Origin: Pseudobdellovibrionaceae bacterium
GTDB taxonomy: Bacteria > Bdellovibrionota > Bdellovibrionia > Bdellovibrionales > UBA1609
Assembly (NCBI GenBank): GCA_023954155.1
Contig: JAMLIO010000004.1
Location: 126,436 to 190,435, forward strand
Reading direction: 5' to 3'
DNA: 64,000 nt
The translations under genes were made by a program, and so were the position numbers. Shown piece by piece: positions 46,679-55,945 of the stretch. The first letter of the stretch is position 1; each line of letters opens with the position of its first letter. The notes under the pieces were generated by a model. That model saw nothing but the letters and a program-made list of their open reading frames with translations, had not been told where the DNA came from and ran no database searches.

Positions 46679-48232
46679 ATGTCTAAGAACTTTAGAAGAA
46701 TTTTTGAGAAGCTTCGTCGACCCGATAAAAACCGTAAGAACCCAATTGCACTGCTTTTCTTTGGTGCGGTCTTTGCCATGATCATTTTTGCCTTCATTTT
46801 TATGGATCCAGGCATGATGGGTGGGGGGTCTTATGGAAACAGTGTCGCCATTCGTGTGGGCTCCTCAGTCATTCCCGTGTCTACTTATCGCCAACAGATG
46901 CAAATGGTAGAGCAAAGCATGGGTGGGATGCTCAATTCTGGTAATGATTACGTCATCAATATGATTCGTAGACAAATGCAGCAGCAGGCCATCAGTGCCA
47001 TGGTCAACAAAGAGATCATGGAGTCCATTCAAGATAAAGAAGGGCTTATCATCCCAGATGGTATGATCTCTAAGGCGATTATTGATCTAGATTTTTTAAA
47101 AGAAGACGGTCGCTTTCAACGAGACAGGTACTACGCGTTTCTGGCCAACATGGGTATGGCGGCTGAAGATTTTGAAAAAGGCTTTAGAAAAGACTTGCGT
47201 TATATGCTGGTGCAAGACCTCTTCGCAGAGTCTTTTAAAAAGAACAGTCTTGAGGACCGAGTCACTGAGGGGATGAAGGACCTGCGTTTTCAGTTTGACT
47301 ATGTGACTTTGGCTGAAGAGGACTTTAAAGCCCGTATGACCGTGACAGATGAAGAGGCTACACAGTTTTTACAGGACAGCAGTCAGCTTAAAAAAGCAAA
47401 AGACCATTATTCTAAAAATTTAGATCTTTACACCGTTCCAGATTCTGTAAAGGCCAAGATGATTTTGATCCTAGCAGAGGACGGCAGCCCGCAGTCTTTT
47501 GCAGACGCCAGAACTAGATTGGATGAAATTTCACAGACTCTTACAGTTGAGAACTTTGCCGAAAAGGCCAAAGAGCATTCAGATGACCCCACGGCGGCCC
47601 AAGGGGGCGAATTAGGTTATGTGGAAAGAGGGACCTATATTCCTGAATGGGATGATGTGGCCTTTAATACGAAGGTGGGAAAAATCTCAAGTCCTTTTAG
47701 AACTGATGCAGGTTGGATGCGCCTTCTGATTGAAGAGAAAAAAGTAGCTAAGAAGACTCAATTTGAAGATGTAAAACTGGACGTAGCTAAAAACCTAGTG
47801 GCCAGCACAAAAGCTCAGGCCACTTTTGACCAAATCCGAGGGCTTTTAAGAGACAAAAAAATACAAGACATCGAAACAGTTCTTAAAGACAATGACCTAC
47901 AATGGATCAGCACTCCAGTTATGGGCTTAGATGTGAACGCCATCCCAGGAATTGGCACTTCAGAAAGAATCGTTTCCAGCGTCTTGTCTTTAACTCAAGA
48001 CCAAGAGGTCTTTCCGTCACTCATTCCTTTTGACGAAAAATTATATTTACTTCGTCGCGGTAAAGTCACATTAGACAAAAGCAATGTATCTTCTCCTATG
48101 ATGCAAAACATGAATGAGCCTAAGCGCGACACAGTGGCTTTAGTTCAATGGTTAGACGCCCAAATGAAAAACTTCAAAGTAGACATGAACCCAGCTCTTC
48201 AAGAAGAAATGGAACAAAGACAAAGAAACTAA
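46679..48232 (+). CDS. PpiD/SurA-like periplasmic peptidyl-prolyl isomerase/chaperone
   Basis: 517 residues. One N-terminal membrane helix (IALLFFGAVFAMIIFAFIFM) anchors it in the inner membrane. A SurA-N-type helical domain follows. A parvulin domain at about 250-345 has AKEHSDDPTAAQGGELGYVE and VGKISSPFRTDAGW. It helps outer-membrane and secreted proteins fold. It is divergent from the mre operon. Confidence 0.88.
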   Translation: MSKNFRRIFEKLRRPDKNRKNPIALLFFGAVFAMIIFAFIFMDPGMMGGGSYGNSVAIRVGSSVIPVSTYRQQMQMVEQSMGGMLNSGNDYVINMIRRQMQQQAISAMVNKEIMESIQDKEGLIIPDGMISKAIIDLDFLKEDGRFQRDRYYAFLANMGMAAEDFEKGFRKDLRYMLVQDLFAESFKKNSLEDRVTEGMKDLRFQFDYVTLAEEDFKARMTVTDEEATQFLQDSSQLKKAKDHYSKNLDLYTVPDSVKAKMILILAEDGSPQSFADARTRLDEISQTLTVENFAEKAKEHSDDPTAAQGGELGYVERGTYIPEWDDVAFNTKVGKISSPFRTDAGWMRLLIEEKKVAKKTQFEDVKLDVAKNLVASTKAQATFDQIRGLLRDKKIQDIETVLKDNDLQWISTPVMGLDVNAIPGIGTSERIVSSVLSLTQDQEVFPSLIPFDEKLYLLRRGKVTLDKSNVSSPMMQNMNEPKRDTVALVQWLDAQMKNFKVDMNPALQEEMEQRQRN

Positions 48233-48279
48233 TAAAAACCCCTAAGAAGTTTTAACCTCTAAATTTTTAGACTTCGCAC

Positions 48280-48300
48280 GCCAAACCCTTCCAGTTTGGC
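48280..48300. repeat. 7-bp hairpin flanking the large inverted repeat
   Basis: GCCAAAC (48280-48286) pairs with GTTTGGC (48294-48300) over a 7-base loop, four bases before the left 40-bp arm. GCCAAAC also recurs inside the central hairpin (48393-48399). Confidence 0.6.
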
Positions 48301-48303
48301 GCA

Positions 48304-48462
48304 GCCCCTTCGTGGGGTGTGTTTTGGGAATTTATTTGTATATGGTCGAAATGCGAGTTCGGCTTGGCGTAGCTTTGCGAACGCAAAGCTATGCCAAACG
48401 TCACTGTCTGAGCATTTTGAGTATATACAAATAAATTCCCAAAACACACCCCACGAAGGGGC
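48304..48462. repeat. perfect 40-bp inverted repeat with nested hairpin
   Basis: The left arm 48304-48343 is the exact reverse complement of the right arm 48423-48462. The 79-base centre contains a second hairpin of 16 pairs (48364-48379 with 48382-48397, one G-U pair, 2-base loop). Each 40-bp arm also starts with its own short palindrome (CCCCTTCGTGGGG). RNA from either strand would fold into a long rod with a branched tip. The structure could be a non-autonomous mobile repeat, an attenuator-like terminator or a structured RNA. I do not recognise it as a known REP or MITE family. Confidence 0.85.
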
Positions 48463-48639
48463 CAGCTCAGTAGAAGTGTTGCCGTGTTGTAGAGGTAAAA
48501 GTTCACAGGTTTTAGGATAGTGTTCTATTCTAAGTCAGGGGGTGTTTTGTTCCATTTTTGTCTCAAAATGACATATTTTTGGCTAAAAAAGTTTTTGAGT
48601 GCTCAGGACTTTATTTGAAGTCACCGACAAGACTTTAGT

Positions 48640-50469
48640 ATGAAAATATTAGCAGTTTTGATTGTGACATTGTTGTGGCCGTTTATGTCTGTAGCACAGT
48701 CGGGGGACTTTGCTCCAGGTGAGATTATTGTCAAATTTAAATCCCCTAAATCAGACTTTAGGTCTTTGGGTAAGGCCGCAGCAAATGCGCAATTGACCCA
48801 CCAGAAGGCATGGCGTTCTGGGAACTTTCATCAGTTTTCTATGAAGACTTCAGATTCTGTGTACGATGTTTTGCAAAGACTAAAAGAAGATCCAGAAGTC
48901 GAATACGCCGAACCCAATTACTATCTTTATTCCAATCAACAAGCTTACTCTGCGACATCTGCGGCGATTGGTGTTGTAGAATCATGGAGCGTTCAGTCTG
49001 GAAATAGTGGGGGCGAGGCTCCTATTATTGCCATTTTAGATTCAGGTGTGGATGTCAATCATAGGGTGTTTAAAAATACAGGTCGTTTATGGACGAATCC
49101 TGGGGAATTAAATCATAACGGTTATGATGATGACCGTAACGGTTACAGAGACGACATTCACGGCTGGAACTTTATTGAGAACAACCCCAATGTGGATGAT
49201 CCTGCTCAAGGAACTGGACACGGAACCCATGTGGCGGGGATTGCTGTAGGGGTATCCGAAGAGATCAATAACTTTAAACCTAATAATGCGCCACCCGCTA
49301 AAGTGCAGATCATGGCTTTGAAATTCCTTGATGCTCAGGGTGTGGGAAAGACTTCTAATGCGATTGAAGCTATCTATTACGCTGTTGATAATGGCGCACG
49401 AGTGATCAACAACTCTTGGGGGGGCAGAAACTACAGTGCTGCACTACATGAGGCTCTGACTTACGCTTATAATAAAGGTGTGATCATTGTGTCTGCAGCA
49501 GGAAATAATGGAACAGATAATGATTTAAATCCCATGTATCCTGCCTCTTATGATGTTCCTAGTATGATCAGTGTCGCTGCTGTAGATAACTACGATCGTT
49601 TAGCTGATTTTTCAAATTATGGAGCAGAATCAGTACATGTGACGGCCCCAGGTATAGCCATTTACAGTACTGTGCCCACGGGTACAGGCCGTGAGTATTA
49701 TTATAAATCAGGAACCAGTATGGCGGCTCCGTTTATTGCGGGTCTTGCCGCTATGTTGATTCGTGAAGCTCCAGGGCTTACAGGTTATCAGATCAAAGAA
49801 AAGATTTTACAGTCTAGTCCTTCAGTGACTCGTTGTACGAGCTTACCAGTGCAGTTTTGTGTGGAAGATGATCGACGTATGGATGCTCGTGAAGCCGTGG
49901 TTTATGCTAAGAGTTCCAATAAAGAGGCTCCCTATCAGCCTTACTACTCTCCAAGTTATAAGATGGGTTCACGTGATTTAGCGTCGAGCGATCTTGTAGC
50001 TCAAGGATTTGGTTGTGGTACTGTCAGACAGCTTTATACAGATGCGAACTCTAATCTAGGACAAAAAAATAAACCTAGACATCCTTCTCCACTCACTCTT
50101 GTTCTGTTAGCCGCCCCTGTGCTTTTAGCCTTAGGGTTTAAATATCGTTACCGTCAGCATGATCGCAGAGCTTCAGAGCGTCAGCGTATCTTTATGCGTG
50201 GACAGATTGTCACGGATCGCGGATTTGTGGTTCCTGTGCAGGTCTTATGTTGGTCTGCAGGAGGCGCTGGTATCCAATTGACTGATGATGATCGTGAGGC
50301 CTTTAAAAATGCCGAGTCTTTCTCTAACGTCACTCTAAGAATCAAATCTAAGTTGGGGCAAATTGTGGTGTCTTCGGCCAAAGTGGTGCGCAAAGACCAA
50401 TCAGGATATATGGGTATCCAGTTTGACTCTGGTGCAGAGGTAGAAGGCGGTAAGGCGAAAGGGTCTTAA
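48640..50469 (+). CDS. subtilisin-like protease fused through a membrane helix to a PilZ domain
   Basis: 609 residues. A signal peptide (to about 19) is followed by an I9-type propeptide (about 23-97). The S8 domain has the triad Asp134 (AILDSGVD), His194 (GTGHGTHVAG) and Ser360 (SGTSMAAPF) and oxyanion Asn289. A linker and a membrane helix at about 483-500 (PLTLVLLAAPVLLALGF) follow. The 109-residue tail reads as a PilZ domain: RASER (510-514, RxxxR), CWSAGG (537-542, matching (D/N)xSxxG except Cys for the first residue) and YMGIQF. The topology puts the protease outside the inner membrane and the putative c-di-GMP sensor in the cytoplasm. A strong terminator follows the gene. Confidence 0.9.
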   Translation: MKILAVLIVTLLWPFMSVAQSGDFAPGEIIVKFKSPKSDFRSLGKAAANAQLTHQKAWRSGNFHQFSMKTSDSVYDVLQRLKEDPEVEYAEPNYYLYSNQQAYSATSAAIGVVESWSVQSGNSGGEAPIIAILDSGVDVNHRVFKNTGRLWTNPGELNHNGYDDDRNGYRDDIHGWNFIENNPNVDDPAQGTGHGTHVAGIAVGVSEEINNFKPNNAPPAKVQIMALKFLDAQGVGKTSNAIEAIYYAVDNGARVINNSWGGRNYSAALHEALTYAYNKGVIIVSAAGNNGTDNDLNPMYPASYDVPSMISVAAVDNYDRLADFSNYGAESVHVTAPGIAIYSTVPTGTGREYYYKSGTSMAAPFIAGLAAMLIREAPGLTGYQIKEKILQSSPSVTRCTSLPVQFCVEDDRRMDAREAVVYAKSSNKEAPYQPYYSPSYKMGSRDLASSDLVAQGFGCGTVRQLYTDANSNLGQKNKPRHPSPLTLVLLAAPVLLALGFKYRYRQHDRRASERQRIFMRGQIVTDRGFVVPVQVLCWSAGGAGIQLTDDDREAFKNAESFSNVTLRIKSKLGQIVVSSAKVVRKDQSGYMGIQFDSGAEVEGGKAKGS

Positions 50470-50887
50470 TCCCCTTAAGAGAGGTGATGGCGCAAGTCGA
50501 TGATAAGCGCCAATCTTGAGTTTGTACTGCACATGTGGCTAAAAGCTTGAACCTTCAAAGGACAAATTTTAAAAATACTCGCTTTAATGAGGCGAGTATT
50601 TTTTTATGGCTTTAATACTTAAAGTCTGATTCTGACTTGAGATCACAAAATAGTCATTTCTAGAACTCATAAACTCAAATTCAAAATCTTGGCGAGTCAA
50701 GCCCACAAAAAGACAAACGGTTTTGCACTTTATTGCAGAGTGTGAATCAAGAATCAACACGTTTTCATTTATCTGCACTCAAGGCAAAATACGCTCAATT
50801 CCTAAGAATTTGTCTACAAACCCTTAAAAGTATTGTAGAAGAAGTCTAAATAAACACAAATGGCTACAACAAAAAAGGGGTGGAAGT
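50470..50887. other. 418-bp intergenic region before the haem-type operon
   Basis: It contains the terminator of the protease gene (50574-50606) and the upstream region of the operon at 50888. A 64-codon minus-strand ORF (50584-50778) reaches into the terminator and is doubtful. No Fur-box-like palindrome could be recognised. Confidence 0.4.
50574..50606 (+). terminator. rho-independent terminator after the subtilase-PilZ gene
   Basis: Perfect 9-bp stem AATACTCGC (50574-50582) / GCGAGTATT (50592-50600) with a 9-base loop, followed by six T. The A-run before it would also make it work on the minus strand. Confidence 0.85.
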
Positions 50888-52039
50888 ATGAAAGCTTATA
50901 TGAACGTCACATTTCTATGTGTAAGTGTATTAGGCCTTGCTGTAAGTGGGTGTCAAAGTACACCTAAAAAACAAGCTGCAAATCAAGAAGAGGCTGTGGG
51001 TCGTTTGATTAAACCTCATCTTGGCAAAGAAGATTTTAGAGGTGGAAGCACAAGTGGAGCTGACGTCGTGATGGATAACGACACGGGTTCGAAATACTTT
51101 CAAGCCATTCAAGAGGCTAAAACCAAAAAAGAAAAAGATCGCCAAGCCATCCTAGCGCAAGTGGGTGATTACAAAGTGAGTTTTGAATTTATCGAGACTT
51201 TTGCTTTTGATAAATCACAAGCTTTAGATAAACCGTATTTTTCTTGGGCCACAGAGTACATCTTTCCTTTAGAGGTCAAAGACAACTTTATCAGCTTACA
51301 GCACATTTTAGTGATGACCATGAAAGAGGACTCTGGAAAAACAACAGAGCCTTATGTGGTCAAGCACTGGAGACAAGATTGGACTTATGAAGCCAAAGAC
51401 ATGCTGACTTTTGTGGGCAACATGTCTTGGAAAACAACTCAATTAACACCAGCGCAATGGAGAGGAGCTTGGGTTCAAGCTGTGTACCAAGTGGATGATT
51501 CTCCACGATACAATGCTGTAGGAAAATGGGTTCACACACCTGACTTTTCTACTTGGGACGCCGAATCTGCGTGGCGCCCTCTACCACGTCGAGAGCACAC
51601 TCAGAGATCCGATTATCAAGCCCTAGATTCTAAAAATCGTGTCACTGTCACTCCTACAGGTTGGTATCATGAACAGGATAACGTCAAAGTCGTGGTGGAC
51701 CCTAAAACTCAAAAACCCACAGGTTATATTACTCGTGAAATTGGTTTTAATAGATACGAACGCATTAAGGATTATGATTTCAGTGTAGGTAAAGAGTACT
51801 GGAATAAAACAGCTCCTTACTGGGCCAGCGTCCGTAAGCATTGGGATGATGTGATCAAAAAGACCAAAGCTTTTAGTTTAGCAGATGAAGTTGCAGATAA
51901 AAAACTTTACAAATATCACTTCGAATTTGCCAATCAAATTGTGGAAGACAGCAAAGACAAAAAAGATTTTAAAGCCGACGCCAATGTATATAAAACTCAC
52001 GCGACAAAAACCATTGACTCTTTTGTGCGCAAAAACTGA
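50888..52039 (+). CDS. DUF6607-like lipoprotein of a TonB-receptor operon
   Basis: 383 residues. The lipobox LAVSGC places lipidated Cys at 22. The body is rich in Trp and Tyr (VKHWRQDWTYE, MSWKTTQLTPAQWRGAW, WYHEQDNVKVV), a pattern I associate with the DUF6607 family found beside TonB-dependent receptors and HmuY proteins. It stands 11 bases before the receptor gene, so the three genes form an operon. The function is unknown; handling of haem at the outer membrane is inference. GGGG(T)GGAAG precedes the start. Confidence 0.75.
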   Translation: MKAYMNVTFLCVSVLGLAVSGCQSTPKKQAANQEEAVGRLIKPHLGKEDFRGGSTSGADVVMDNDTGSKYFQAIQEAKTKKEKDRQAILAQVGDYKVSFEFIETFAFDKSQALDKPYFSWATEYIFPLEVKDNFISLQHILVMTMKEDSGKTTEPYVVKHWRQDWTYEAKDMLTFVGNMSWKTTQLTPAQWRGAWVQAVYQVDDSPRYNAVGKWVHTPDFSTWDAESAWRPLPRREHTQRSDYQALDSKNRVTVTPTGWYHEQDNVKVVVDPKTQKPTGYITREIGFNRYERIKDYDFSVGKEYWNKTAPYWASVRKHWDDVIKKTKAFSLADEVADKKLYKYHFEFANQIVEDSKDKKDFKADANVYKTHATKTIDSFVRKN

Positions 52040-52050
52040 TTGGATGTAGA

Positions 52051-54060
52051 ATGTTAAGATGGGTTCTTGTTCTTTTATGTTTAGCTTTAGCAAGTGTAGA
52101 GACATTTGCTGCTGAAAGCGTAGAAGAAAAGATAGAGCCCGTCGTATTTACAGGCACCCGTCGTGCTAGGTCTCTCACCAACTCACCTGTGAAGACTGAA
52201 CATGTAGGCAAAGAGGTCATCGAAAGAAATCATCACTCTGATGTGTCGCAAGTTTTAGATAATATTCCAGGTGTGACCTTGCAAAATCTGACAGGGCGCT
52301 TAGGACAAGCTCCTGTGATTCAAGGTTTGAGTGACGATCGGGTCTTGGTGCTGATTGATGGTATCCCTCAGTTGCAAATCTCATCTTCAGGTTATGATCT
52401 CACTCAGATGTCTGTAAACGACATCGAAAGCGTGGAAGTGATCAAAGGGGCAGCGTCTTCGCTTTATGGCAGTCAAGCTATGGGCGGAGTGATCAACATC
52501 ATCACCAAAAGACCTACAGAACGCACGGCTTACTCACTGGATCTTAAAAATCTTTATACCTCTGACGAGCAATTGGATTCTGTGCGGACTTTACCTAACG
52601 TCATCAACGCCCATGTCTCTGGTGGTGTTTCGGATTTGTTTTTGTATAAGTTGTCCTTTGGTCATCGCCGTCAAGGTGTGATTGATTTAGATCCTTCTAC
52701 CGTTGCGCAAGACGTGGGGGAGACTTTAAGACATAATCTTTCAGGCAATCTGACCAAAAAGTTCAACAAAAATATGACAGTGAGCCTAGATGCTCAACTT
52801 ATAGATGAAGAGTTAAGTAAAACCGTCTCCGCACCTGTGGGTGGAATGGGGTATGTGCCTATTTTAAACGAAAGTTACACCACCACGCAGACTTACACTT
52901 TAGGCAACAACTACAGCTTTTATAATGGATCAAATTTAAAAACGACGTTGTTTTATTCCCAAGTGGTAGACAGGTTGGTGCTCAATGATAACCCCGCAAC
53001 CTCTTATGTTGAAAATGAAAAAAGTGCTGATCTCAACACTGTGATGCTTGAAACTCAGTACGACGTCGAGTTTTTCCCTAACCAAGAGACCACAATTGGG
53101 GCTCAGTATCGGTACCAGTTCCTAGATCAAGACAATGTGGTGAATAACTCTTCAGGCTCTGCATCGAATAAAGAAGTGGATAGAAAAACACTTTGGTCGG
53201 TAGAGTCTTACGCCCAACACAGTTTAAAATATAAAAACACGGAATTCACTCCTGGTGTGAGAGGGCAATATGACAGCCACTTTGGTTCGCAAGTCACGCC
53301 TTCAATGAATTTTATGTACTCACCTAAATGGTTTGAAGACATACAGAGCAACATCCGTGGGTCTATTGGTGTAGGATATAGAGTGCCCACATTAAGAGAG
53401 CGCTTCTTTTATATGGACCACCGTGCCCTTGCAGGATACATCATTGAAGGTTCCACAGATCTTCAACCTGAACAGTCGGTCAGTTATCAATTAGGTATTG
53501 AACTGATCAATCGAGACAAGTTTTCTTTTCACATGAATGGATTTTTAAATAATGTGCGTGACATGGTCAGTGTGATTGAAGGGACAACTTCGGATGGTAC
53601 GATGCTGTTCACTTACGGTAATATTGAAAATGTGCAGACTCGAGGGGTGGAGTTCACGGCTTCCGTGCAGCCTTTTGCAAAATGGACCATCGAACAAGAT
53701 GTGACTCTTTCTAGGTCCATCAATCAAAACGAAAATACTGAAGTGCCTCTAAGGCCCAGAACCATTTATAAATTACGAGCCCATTGGCAGGCAAACAGCA
53801 AATTGATGCTGTCAGGGATATTTAGATATCAAAGTGATGAGTACGTAAATGTCTCTAACACGGACATTTCACAGTCCTATTCGGTTTTGGATCTGATGCT
53901 GAATTATCAGTATGATCCACGTTTGAAGTTGTATGCAGGGGTAGAAAATATGTTCGATGTTACTCGTAATCCTGCTAAGGACGGGGAAATGTTGGCCTTT
54001 GATAATCGTCCTGTGATGGGTCGACAGTTTTATATTGGAATCAACTTTGCAAATATGTAA
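52051..54060 (+). CDS. TonB-dependent outer-membrane receptor
   Basis: 669 residues. A signal peptide is followed by a TonB-box-like EPVVFTGTR, the plug domain (about 45-155: VLIDGIPQLQ, IESVEVIKGAASSLYGSQAMGGVINI) and a 22-strand-type barrel ending in aromatic NFANM. TonB-ExbBD energy drives uptake of a bound ligand. The HmuY-like gene behind it suggests haem or a related iron source. TonB is not encoded in the window. Confidence 0.92.
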   Translation: MLRWVLVLLCLALASVETFAAESVEEKIEPVVFTGTRRARSLTNSPVKTEHVGKEVIERNHHSDVSQVLDNIPGVTLQNLTGRLGQAPVIQGLSDDRVLVLIDGIPQLQISSSGYDLTQMSVNDIESVEVIKGAASSLYGSQAMGGVINIITKRPTERTAYSLDLKNLYTSDEQLDSVRTLPNVINAHVSGGVSDLFLYKLSFGHRRQGVIDLDPSTVAQDVGETLRHNLSGNLTKKFNKNMTVSLDAQLIDEELSKTVSAPVGGMGYVPILNESYTTTQTYTLGNNYSFYNGSNLKTTLFYSQVVDRLVLNDNPATSYVENEKSADLNTVMLETQYDVEFFPNQETTIGAQYRYQFLDQDNVVNNSSGSASNKEVDRKTLWSVESYAQHSLKYKNTEFTPGVRGQYDSHFGSQVTPSMNFMYSPKWFEDIQSNIRGSIGVGYRVPTLRERFFYMDHRALAGYIIEGSTDLQPEQSVSYQLGIELINRDKFSFHMNGFLNNVRDMVSVIEGTTSDGTMLFTYGNIENVQTRGVEFTASVQPFAKWTIEQDVTLSRSINQNENTEVPLRPRTIYKLRAHWQANSKLMLSGIFRYQSDEYVNVSNTDISQSYSVLDLMLNYQYDPRLKLYAGVENMFDVTRNPAKDGEMLAFDNRPVMGRQFYIGINFANM

Positions 54061-54083
54061 GTTTAGAAAGAAAGGATAAAACC

Positions 54084-54857
54084 ATGAAAGAAAGGATAAA
54101 GATTCAAATTTTATCAGTCATTCTTATGACATTCACAGCGTGCGGAGAGTTAGAGTCTAAATCTAATAATACCCTTCCTCCTTCATCAGGCGGAGCAAAT
54201 GGGGAACAGTCAGCTACCCAGAATGAAGATGTCACTAGTGCAGAAGATACAGATGAGATGGTGGTGATCACAGGCCCTGAAGTTTTAGCTTCGACCTTGG
54301 TTTTTACAGATACGCTATTTTCAGATTATAAGTGGTACAGTTACAATATGCTTAATCATAGAGTGTATCCACTTTTTGATGTGTATGCGATCCGTTCAGG
54401 TTCTGCTGGACAGTACTATAAGGTGCAGATCATTGATTACTATTCTAAAACCACACAAGAGGCAGGCCACTACGAGCTTCGCGTTCAACGTCCTGATGGT
54501 GTAGTGAAAACAGTATCTGTTGCCGCCGTTGGATGTGGTGATCCCATTGGTGGAGTCGTGCCTGAGTGTGACGAGAAGAACACCTATGTCTTCTTAAACC
54601 TTGATACAAATCAAGTGACACACATGACGGCAGAAGTGGCTATTACTAAAGCGGACTGGGATTTAGGGTTTAAAAGAACGGATGTGTTGCTAAACAGTCC
54701 ATCAGCAGGAGCGGGTTCTACTCAAGGTGCCTTTCTGTACAGAAACCCAGACTTCTTTGGCGCTTTTGGTTTTGCCAAATATGATCTGCTTATGGAGGCG
54801 TACGTAAACGGTGGTGAAGAGCAAGCCTTCCATGATGCAGGTTTTGTTGTCCCTTAA
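54084..54857 (+). CDS. HmuY-like haem-binding lipoprotein
   Basis: 257 residues with lipobox MTFTAC (Cys20) and an acidic linker. The segments WYSYNMLNHRVYP and YYKVQIIDYYSKTTQEAGHYELRV resemble HmuY, whose fold contains a YYKxQFxxYY strand. HmuY proteins capture haem outside the cell and hand it to a TonB receptor. The haem ligands cannot be assigned by eye. Last gene of the operon; its stop codon lies inside the terminator stem. Confidence 0.72.
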   Translation: MKERIKIQILSVILMTFTACGELESKSNNTLPPSSGGANGEQSATQNEDVTSAEDTDEMVVITGPEVLASTLVFTDTLFSDYKWYSYNMLNHRVYPLFDVYAIRSGSAGQYYKVQIIDYYSKTTQEAGHYELRVQRPDGVVKTVSVAAVGCGDPIGGVVPECDEKNTYVFLNLDTNQVTHMTAEVAITKADWDLGFKRTDVLLNSPSAGAGSTQGAFLYRNPDFFGAFGFAKYDLLMEAYVNGGEEQAFHDAGFVVP

Positions 54858-54876
54858 TGTCTTAAGGGACTTTTTT
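54849..54876 (+). terminator. terminator of the haem-type operon
   Basis: Perfect 9-bp stem GTCCCTTAA (54849-54857) / TTAAGGGAC (54862-54870) with a 4-base loop, followed by six T. It overlaps the stop codon of the HmuY-like gene. Confidence 0.9.
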
Positions 54877-54945
54877 GAATTTCAACATGTGTAGATCAAT
54901 ATAAGAAACCTTAGACTGATGGCTTCTAATACGCGTTGGTGATTG

Positions 54946-55935
<990 letters not shown>

Positions 55936-55945
55936 TTAAGTTCGT

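Larger units (their letters stand above)
48233..48639. other. 407-bp intergenic region carrying a nested palindromic element
   Basis: No accepted gene. Most of 48280-48462 is inverted repeats, listed separately. The ORFs that can be read through them on both strands share the same palindromic DNA and are not credible genes. The last 170 bases are AT-rich and probably hold the promoter of the protease gene at 48640. Confidence 0.6.

Noticed and set aside
48259-48520. Several ORFs of 60-80 codons on both strands across the palindrome
   Set aside because: They read the same inverted-repeat DNA in different frames and give similar peptides on both strands, as expected from a palindrome. No ribosome-binding sites or domains.
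50584-50778. 64-codon minus-strand ORF after the subtilase gene
   Set aside because: The composition is passable, but its end lies inside the terminator stem, there is no clear ribosome-binding site and no family. Kept out of the gene list as doubtful.
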